64,000 nucleotides of DNA, taken from positions 496,001 to 560,000 of the forward strand of contig NZ_FVZN01000014.1 in NCBI RefSeq assembly GCF_900168685.1, written 5' to 3'. The position numbers and the translations under genes are program-made. Each line of letters begins with the position of its first letter. Within the stretch, counting starts at the first letter, position 1. Below are positions 58,658 to 64,000 of the stretch, in pieces. Below the pieces are notes generated by a model, which ran no database searches, was not told the origin of the DNA, and was given only the letters and a program-made list of their open reading frames with translations. This DNA is from Solibacillus isronensis (lineage in GTDB: Bacteria > Bacillota > Bacilli > Bacillales_A > Planococcaceae).

Positions 58658-58662
58658 AATGA

Positions 58663-58694
58663 AAGATGTAGCGGTCGCCTCGCTACATCTTTTT
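58663..58694 (+). terminator. Terminator of sucCD
   Basis: AGATGTAGCG and CGCTACATCT with a 7-base loop and TTTTT. An open frame running through it into dprA is not coding. Confidence 0.9.
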
Positions 58695-58832
58695 CGTATG
58701 TTTCCATATACGAGGTTCCGTGAACGGGTTATGATCCCGAATTCATTGGCAACACTATGTTTTGCACAATGCTTACCTCACACTTTAAAACTGCGGTCAT
58801 CTGAATTTCTTCTATTAAAAAGGAGTGTTGAA

Positions 58833-59726
58833 ATGACCAACCCAATAAATGAGCAATTATTGAAACTGCATTATATTCTTCCTCTCTCCTGGAATAAAGT
58901 CCTGAATTTATTGAAAATTACAGATGATTTCGACGAAATATTGCATATTTCGCCAAAATTTTTAGCGGTCCAGCTAAATATAAAAGAAGAAAAAGCCTCA
59001 CAGCTTATAAAACATTATAAAGAGCTCATACCAAGATCGATGGCAATTTATTATGGCCAACATAATATAACGGCAATTCCCTATACGAATCCTTTATATC
59101 CGGAACGCTTAAAACAGCTGTACGATGCACCTGCTGTCATATATGCAAAAGGTGATATTCAATTACTGAACAGACCGAAAGTGATTGCGGTCATTGGTTC
59201 AAGGGCAGCGACAAGCTATAGTGAAGATGTATTGAATTTCATTTTGCCTCCGTTAATTCGTGAGCAATATGTCATAGTTAGCGGTCTTGCAAAAGGGGCA
59301 GACCGACTTGCACATGAAGCAACAATCCGATATGGTGGGAAGACAATAGGTGTTTTAGGCCATGGCTTTTTCCATAGTTATCCGCCTCAAAATAAAGAGC
59401 TGAATGCATTTATGGCATGTGAGCATCTACTTGTAACAGAATATCCTCCTTATGTCGGTGTGCAAAAATGGCATTTTCCTGCACGAAACCGTATTATTAG
59501 CGGATTGAGCGAAGCGCTGGTCGTTACGGAAGCCGCACTGAAAAGCGGAACACTAATAACAACAGAGCTTGCTCTTGAACAAGGAAAAGATGTTTTTGCG
59601 GTGCCGGGAAATATTTTTAGCGAGCAGTCACGAGGGACAAATAAATTAATAAAAGAAGGGGCAATTCCAGTGTGGGATGGCTTTCAAATCTTAGAGGAAA
59701 TCCGATTGTTTTCAAAATCACGTTGA
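58833..59726 (+). CDS. dprA: DNA processing protein DprA
   Basis: DprA loads RecA on single-stranded DNA taken up in transformation. The 297-residue protein has the Rossmann-type GSRAATSYSED, VSGLAKGADRLAHEATI, GHGFFHSYPPQNKEL and RNRIISGLSEALVVTEA. ATG 58833 follows AAGGAG with a 9-base gap. The upstream in-frame stretch from 58659 includes the sucCD terminator, so it was rejected. Confidence 0.95.
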   Translation: MTNPINEQLLKLHYILPLSWNKVLNLLKITDDFDEILHISPKFLAVQLNIKEEKASQLIKHYKELIPRSMAIYYGQHNITAIPYTNPLYPERLKQLYDAPAVIYAKGDIQLLNRPKVIAVIGSRAATSYSEDVLNFILPPLIREQYVIVSGLAKGADRLAHEATIRYGGKTIGVLGHGFFHSYPPQNKELNAFMACEHLLVTEYPPYVGVQKWHFPARNRIISGLSEALVVTEAALKSGTLITTELALEQGKDVFAVPGNIFSEQSRGTNKLIKEGAIPVWDGFQILEEIRLFSKSR

Positions 59727-59851
59727 AAAAAAGTTGCAATATTAGCCAATCTGTTATACATTTTGCAACAGGAAAAGCTTTGACATACATGGACAGCTTC
59801 ATGTGAGTGAATATAAGAAAAATAACTATACCTCTATAAGGAGGACAACAG

Positions 59852-61936
59852 ATGGCAGATTATTTAGTAATTGTTGAATCACCTGCAAAGGCGAAAACAA
59901 TTGAACGATATTTAGGAAAAAAATATAAAGTAAAAGCTTCGATTGGACATGTACGTGATTTACCACGTAGTCAAATGGGAATCGATACCGAAAATAACTA
60001 TGATCCAAAATATATTACGATTCGCGGTAAAGGTCCGGTACTTCAGGAACTGAAAACAGCGGCAAAAAAAGTGAAAAAGATTTATCTCGCAGCCGATCCA
60101 GACCGTGAAGGGGAAGCAATTGCCTGGCATTTAGCCACTGCTTTAAACGTTGATATTAATTCAGATTGCCGCGTCGTATTTAACGAGATTACGAAGGAAG
60201 CAATTTTAGAGAGCTTCAAGCACCCGCGACCAATTAATATGGATTTAGTCGATGCACAGCAAGCACGCCGTATTTTAGACCGTCTAGTAGGCTACAATAT
60301 CAGTCCGATCCTTTGGAAAAAGGTTAAGAAGGGCTTATCGGCAGGACGTGTACAATCTGTTTCATTGCGTCTGATTATTGACCGTGAAAATGAAATTAAA
60401 AACTTCGAGCCGGAAGAATACTGGTCGATCGAAGCAAGCTTTGAAAAAAACAAAAAGCAATTCGATGCCTTTTATTACGGAAACGGCAAAGAAAAAATTA
60501 AATTAACAAATGAACAACAAGTAAAAGATATATTAAAAGGTGTAAAAGGCTCAGAGTTTGAAGTGATGAATGTTGTAAAAAAAGAGCGGAAGCGCAATGC
60601 GTCTCCGGCCTTTACGACTTCTTCACTTCAACAGGAAGCCGCACGTAAGTTAAACTTCCGCGCCAAGAAGACAATGATGCTTGCACAGCAGCTTTATGAA
60701 GGTATTGAGCTAAGCAAAAAAGAAGGTGCTGTCGGATTAATTACGTATATGCGTACCGACTCAACACGTATTTCTGATACAGCGAAAACAGAGGCGAAGT
60801 CATATATTGAAACAAAATACGGCAAAGATTTCATTGCCGGAGAGCAAAAACAGGCGAAAGCGAAGGCAAATGCACAGGATGCCCATGAAGCGATTCGTCC
60901 AACGAGTGCAATGCGAACACCAGAGGAGCTTAAAGCTATTTTAAGCCGTGACCAGCTGCGCTTGTACCGTTTAATATGGGAGCGCTTTATCGCCAGTCAA
61001 ATGGCACCAGCTGTACTGGATACCGTGACAGTTGATTTGCAAAACAATGACGTATTATTCCGTGCGAACGGGTCCCAGGTGAAATTTGCCGGGTTTATGA
61101 AGCTTTATATTGAAGGCACAGACGATCAGGAAGAAGAAACAAATAAGCTTTTACCTGAAATGGAAATCGGCGATAAAGTAAAATCGCTTGAAATCGAACC
61201 GAAGCAGCACTTCACTCAGCCACCTCCTCGCTATTCAGAGGCGCGTCTAGTAAAGACATTGGAAGAGCTAGGTATAGGCCGTCCATCGACATATGCCCCT
61301 ACACTGGATACTATCCAAAAGCGCGGTTATGTGCAGCTTGATGCGAAGCGCTTTGTGCCGACTGAACTTGGAGAAATCGTTCATCAGGCAACATTGGAAT
61401 TTTTCCCGGAAATCATCAACATTGAATTTACCGCACAAATGGAACATAATCTTGATGAAATCGAAGAAGGCATAACACAATGGGTAAATGTCATCGATGA
61501 ATTTTACAAAGACTTTGAACCGCGGGTGAAATATGCGGATGAAGTAATGGAAAAAATCGAAATTAAAGATGAGCCTGCTGGAGAAGACTGCGAAAAATGC
61601 GGTTCGCCGATGGTATTCAAGCTTGGACGTTACGGGAAATTTATGGCTTGTTCAAACTTCCCGGATTGCCGCAACACAAAAGCGATCGTAAAACCGATCG
61701 ATGTTAAATGTCCTTCATGTGAGACAGGTGAAATTGTTGAGCGTAAGTCCAAAACAAAGCGCATTTTTTACGGATGCAATCAGTATCCGGAATGTGACTT
61801 CGTATCATGGGATAAGCCGATTAGTAGACCTTGTCCGAAATGTAGTGCATTATTAGTAGAGAAGAAATTGAAAAAAGGTGTTCAAATTCAGTGTACTAAC
61901 AGTGAATGTGATTATGAAGAAACACCGTCACAATAA
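59852..61936 (+). CDS. topA: DNA topoisomerase I
   Basis: TopA relaxes negative supercoils. The 694-residue protein has an N-terminal TOPRIM domain ([28 protein letters not shown]) and the active-site Tyr299 in [12 protein letters not shown]-terminal region holds three four-cysteine zinc fingers (CEKCG...CSNFPDC, CPSCE...CNQYPEC, CPKCS...CTNSEC). AGGAGG lies before the ATG. It is followed by trmFO after 18 bases, as in B. subtilis. Confidence 0.98.
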   Translation: MADYLVIVESPAKAKTIERYLGKKYKVKASIGHVRDLPRSQMGIDTENNYDPKYITIRGKGPVLQELKTAAKKVKKIYLAADPDREGEAIAWHLATALNVDINSDCRVVFNEITKEAILESFKHPRPINMDLVDAQQARRILDRLVGYNISPILWKKVKKGLSAGRVQSVSLRLIIDRENEIKNFEPEEYWSIEASFEKNKKQFDAFYYGNGKEKIKLTNEQQVKDILKGVKGSEFEVMNVVKKERKRNASPAFTTSSLQQEAARKLNFRAKKTMMLAQQLYEGIELSKKEGAVGLITYMRTDSTRISDTAKTEAKSYIETKYGKDFIAGEQKQAKAKANAQDAHEAIRPTSAMRTPEELKAILSRDQLRLYRLIWERFIASQMAPAVLDTVTVDLQNNDVLFRANGSQVKFAGFMKLYIEGTDDQEEETNKLLPEMEIGDKVKSLEIEPKQHFTQPPPRYSEARLVKTLEELGIGRPSTYAPTLDTIQKRGYVQLDAKRFVPTELGEIVHQATLEFFPEIINIEFTAQMEHNLDEIEEGITQWVNVIDEFYKDFEPRVKYADEVMEKIEIKDEPAGEDCEKCGSPMVFKLGRYGKFMACSNFPDCRNTKAIVKPIDVKCPSCETGEIVERKSKTKRIFYGCNQYPECDFVSWDKPISRPCPKCSALLVEKKLKKGVQIQCTNSECDYEETPSQ

Positions 61937-61954
61937 AATGAAGAGGTAACAAAA

Positions 61955-63268
61955 ATGACACAACAAGTAGTAAATGTAATTGGTGCAGGTTTAGCCGGTT
62001 CAGAAGCAGCTTGGCAAATTGCGAAGCGCGGTGTGAACGTACGTTTATATGAAATGCGCCCAGTAAAACAAACACCAGCACATCATACAGATAAATTCGC
62101 TGAGCTTGTATGCTCCAACTCATTACGTGCAAACGGACTGACAAATGCCGTTGGTGTAATTAAAGAGGAAATGCGTAAATTGGATTCTGTTATTATTGCA
62201 GCGGCAGACAATAGCTCTGTACCTGCAGGCGGTGCTTTAGCAGTAGACCGTCATGAATTTGCCGGTATCGTAACAGAAAAAGTGAAAAACCACCCGTTAA
62301 TCGAGGTAATTAATGAAGAGGTAACTGAAATTCCGGAAGGCATTACAGTAATCGCAACCGGTCCATTAACTTCAGAAGCATTGGCAAAACAAATTCAGGG
62401 CCTTACAGGGGAAGACTATTTGTACTTCTATGATGCAGCAGCACCGATCATCGAAAAAGATTCGATCAATATGGATAAAGTATACTTGAAATCACGCTAT
62501 GATAAAGGCGAAGCAGCATACTTGAACTGTCCGATGACAAAAGAAGAATTCGATGCTTTCCGTGAAGCGCTTATTACAGCGGAATGTGCACCTTTAAAAG
62601 AATTCGAAAAAGAAAAGTATTTCGAAGGATGTATGCCGATTGAAGTAATGGCAGCACGCGGCGAAAAGACAATGACATTCGGACCGATGAAACCGGTTGG
62701 TCTGGAAGATCCGAAAACGGATAAACGCCCATATGCTGTTGTTCAGTTACGACAAGATGATGCAGCGGGGACACTTTACAATTTAGTAGGTTTCCAAACA
62801 CATTTAAAATGGCCGGAACAGAAGCGTGTCTTCTCGATGATTCCTGGCTTAGAGAACCTGGAAATTGTACGCTACGGCGTAATGCACCGTAATACGTTCA
62901 TCAATTCACCAAAAGTGCTGACACAAACATATCAGTTGAAAGCACGTCCAAACCTTTTCTTCGCTGGTCAAATGACAGGTGTTGAAGGTTATGTAGAATC
63001 AGCCGGCAGTGGTCTGATTGCAGGGATTAATGCAGCACGTATGGCTTTAGGCCAAGAGTTGCTTTACTTCCCGCATGAAACAGCATTAGGTGCAATGGCT
63101 CGATACATTACACATACAGATGCGAAAAACTTCCAGCCGATGAACGTGAATTTCGGGATTTTCCCGGAACTTGGCGAGCGTATCAAATCAAAGCCGGAGC
63201 GTGCTGAGCGCCATGCTAACCGCGCATTAGAATCGATTCAGAATTTTATCAATAATCAGGCAATTTAA
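61955..63268 (+). CDS. trmFO: Methylenetetrahydrofolate-tRNA (uracil54-C5)-methyltransferase TrmFO
   Basis: This folate/FAD enzyme makes m5U54 in the T-loop of tRNAs. The 437-residue protein has the FAD motif [28 protein letters not shown], and the C-terminal [18 protein letters not shown] block. AAGAGGTAAC lies before the ATG. It was formerly called gid. Confidence 0.97.
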   Translation: MTQQVVNVIGAGLAGSEAAWQIAKRGVNVRLYEMRPVKQTPAHHTDKFAELVCSNSLRANGLTNAVGVIKEEMRKLDSVIIAAADNSSVPAGGALAVDRHEFAGIVTEKVKNHPLIEVINEEVTEIPEGITVIATGPLTSEALAKQIQGLTGEDYLYFYDAAAPIIEKDSINMDKVYLKSRYDKGEAAYLNCPMTKEEFDAFREALITAECAPLKEFEKEKYFEGCMPIEVMAARGEKTMTFGPMKPVGLEDPKTDKRPYAVVQLRQDDAAGTLYNLVGFQTHLKWPEQKRVFSMIPGLENLEIVRYGVMHRNTFINSPKVLTQTYQLKARPNLFFAGQMTGVEGYVESAGSGLIAGINAARMALGQELLYFPHETALGAMARYITHTDAKNFQPMNVNFGIFPELGERIKSKPERAERHANRALESIQNFINNQAI

Positions 63269-63273
63269 TTGCG

Positions 63274-63312
63274 AAAAGCCCTTAAAGACTGTTATACTTT
63301 AGGGGCTTTTAA
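63274..63312 (+). terminator. Terminator of topA-trmFO
   Basis: AAAAGCCCTTAAAG and CTTTAGGGGCTTTT form a stem, followed by AATTTT. Confidence 0.8.
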
Positions 63313-63535
63313 TTTTGAGGTGATTATTTATAAATGGCTAAAAAATAAGAATTGCTTGACATCATATTGCGAAATTTGTCGAATAATACAAAGAAGTTGA
63401 ATAACTCCAGCAAATTTTACTTGAAAAGTATTCACAATAGGTATAGTGTCAATATGTGTGTTTTTTTAGTAGGAAAATAAACATATTTATTCATACAACA
63501 TCATTTCTCTTTTGTAATAACAGGGGGTATACACG

Positions 63536-64000
63536 ATGGATGAAAATTTGCAAAACCAGCTTGACCAATTTATTCGCTACGTGCAACTAGAAAAAAACTT
63601 TTCCCTACATACTGTTCGCGAATATACTTCTGACTTAGAAGAATTTTTTGCATTTTTGCATGCTGAAGGTATACAAAAAATTACAGAAGTTGAGTATATC
63701 CATGCACGTCTATATGTAACAAAGCTTTATGATGAACAAAAAGCAAGAACTTCAATTTCCAGGAAAATCTCATCGATCCGTTCTTTTTTCCGTTTTTTAA
63801 ATCGAGAACAGAATATTGATGATGCTCCGTTTCGTTCACTTTATCATCCGAAAAAGGAAGAGCGATTACCGAGCTTTTTTTATGAGGAAGAATTGAAGGA
63901 ACTATTCGAGAAAAATGAAGGCGATGAGCCGATTCAAATTCGTAATATGGCGCTGTTGGAACTTCTTTATGCGACTGGAATGCGTGTAAGCGAGTGTGTC
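63536..64000 (+). CDS. xerC: Tyrosine recombinase XerC/CodV (5' part)
   Basis: The first 155 residues of a tyrosine recombinase that with its XerD partner resolves chromosome dimers at dif. The N-terminal SAM-like core-binding domain starts DENLQNQLDQFIRYVQ and has SLHTVREYTSDLEEFF. The window ends inside the catalytic domain at ATGMRVSE, which holds the first catalytic Arg. CAGGGGG lies before the ATG. It corresponds to codV, normally followed by clpQ-clpY-codY. Confidence 0.94.
   Translation, partial: MDENLQNQLDQFIRYVQLEKNFSLHTVREYTSDLEEFFAFLHAEGIQKITEVEYIHARLYVTKLYDEQKARTSISRKISSIRSFFRFLNREQNIDDAPFRSLYHPKKEERLPSFFYEEELKELFEKNEGDEPIQIRNMALLELLYATGMRVSECV

Noticed and set aside
58659-58832. 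In-frame extension upstream of dprA
   Set aside because: It contains the sucCD terminator hairpin, has no ribosome site, and adds 58 residues not found in DprA. ATG 58833 has a good AAGGAG site.

Overview
The window is a chromosomal segment of a low-GC, endospore-forming member of the Bacillales. Gene order follows the Bacillus subtilis rqcH-codV region almost gene for gene. The spoVM gene, TTG/GTG/CTG starts with strong AGGAGG-type ribosome binding sites, and an abundant GC-rich intergenic repeat fit a Planococcaceae/Caryophanaceae member such as Solibacillus or Lysinibacillus. This assignment rests on recognition, not on a search.

Layout. Positions 1-2100 hold rqcH on the minus strand and the first intergenic repeat. 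Positions 2262-16054 are a long plus-strand run: yicC, gmk, rpoZ, coaC (without its usual CoaB half), priA, def, fmt, rsmB, rlmN, prpC, prkC, rsgA, rpe, thiN and spoVM. It covers nucleotide and CoA supply, restart of replication, initiation-Met formylation and deformylation, rRNA and tRNA modification, and the PASTA kinase/phosphatase pair. rpmB is convergent. Positions 16556-24190 hold a lipid-kinase-like gene, an Asp23-family gene, fakA, an IS1182-type insertion sequence and the two-subunit L-serine dehydratase. Positions 24190-36265 hold recG, a VOC protein, the FapR-controlled lipid genes fapR-plsX-fabD-fabG-acpP, then rnc-smc-ftsY. Positions 36333-46655 are an accessory block: a complete group IIC intron placed right behind the ftsY terminator, then a LacI-type regulator, a TRAP transporter (dctPQM) and uxaC-uxaB-uxaA for galacturonate use. 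This block separates ftsY from ylxM-ffh, which are adjacent in B. subtilis. Positions 46856-64000 return to the conserved order: ylxM, ffh, rpsP, khpA, rimM, trmD, rplS, a type I signal peptidase gene, rbgA, rnhB, a FliK-like/FlhB-C-like pair (ylqG, ylqH), sucCD, dprA, topA, trmFO and the start of xerC/codV.

Most of the window is ordinary core genome. The points that merit a second look are: (i) an eight-copy intergenic repeat with inverted ends, including a 22-bp copy that looks like an exact deletion between two internal GGAATGG repeats; (ii) a spoVM gene that apparently starts at CTG; (iii) a CoaC-only gene where CoaBC is expected; (iv) the uronate island with three matching operator-like palindromes; (v) a FapR operator that exactly fills the spacer of its promoter; (vi) an orphan FliK/FlhB-like pair whose FlhB piece lacks the NPTH autocleavage motif; (vii) absence of remA and ylqD from their usual places. 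I found no CRISPR array, tRNA, rRNA or evident defence system.
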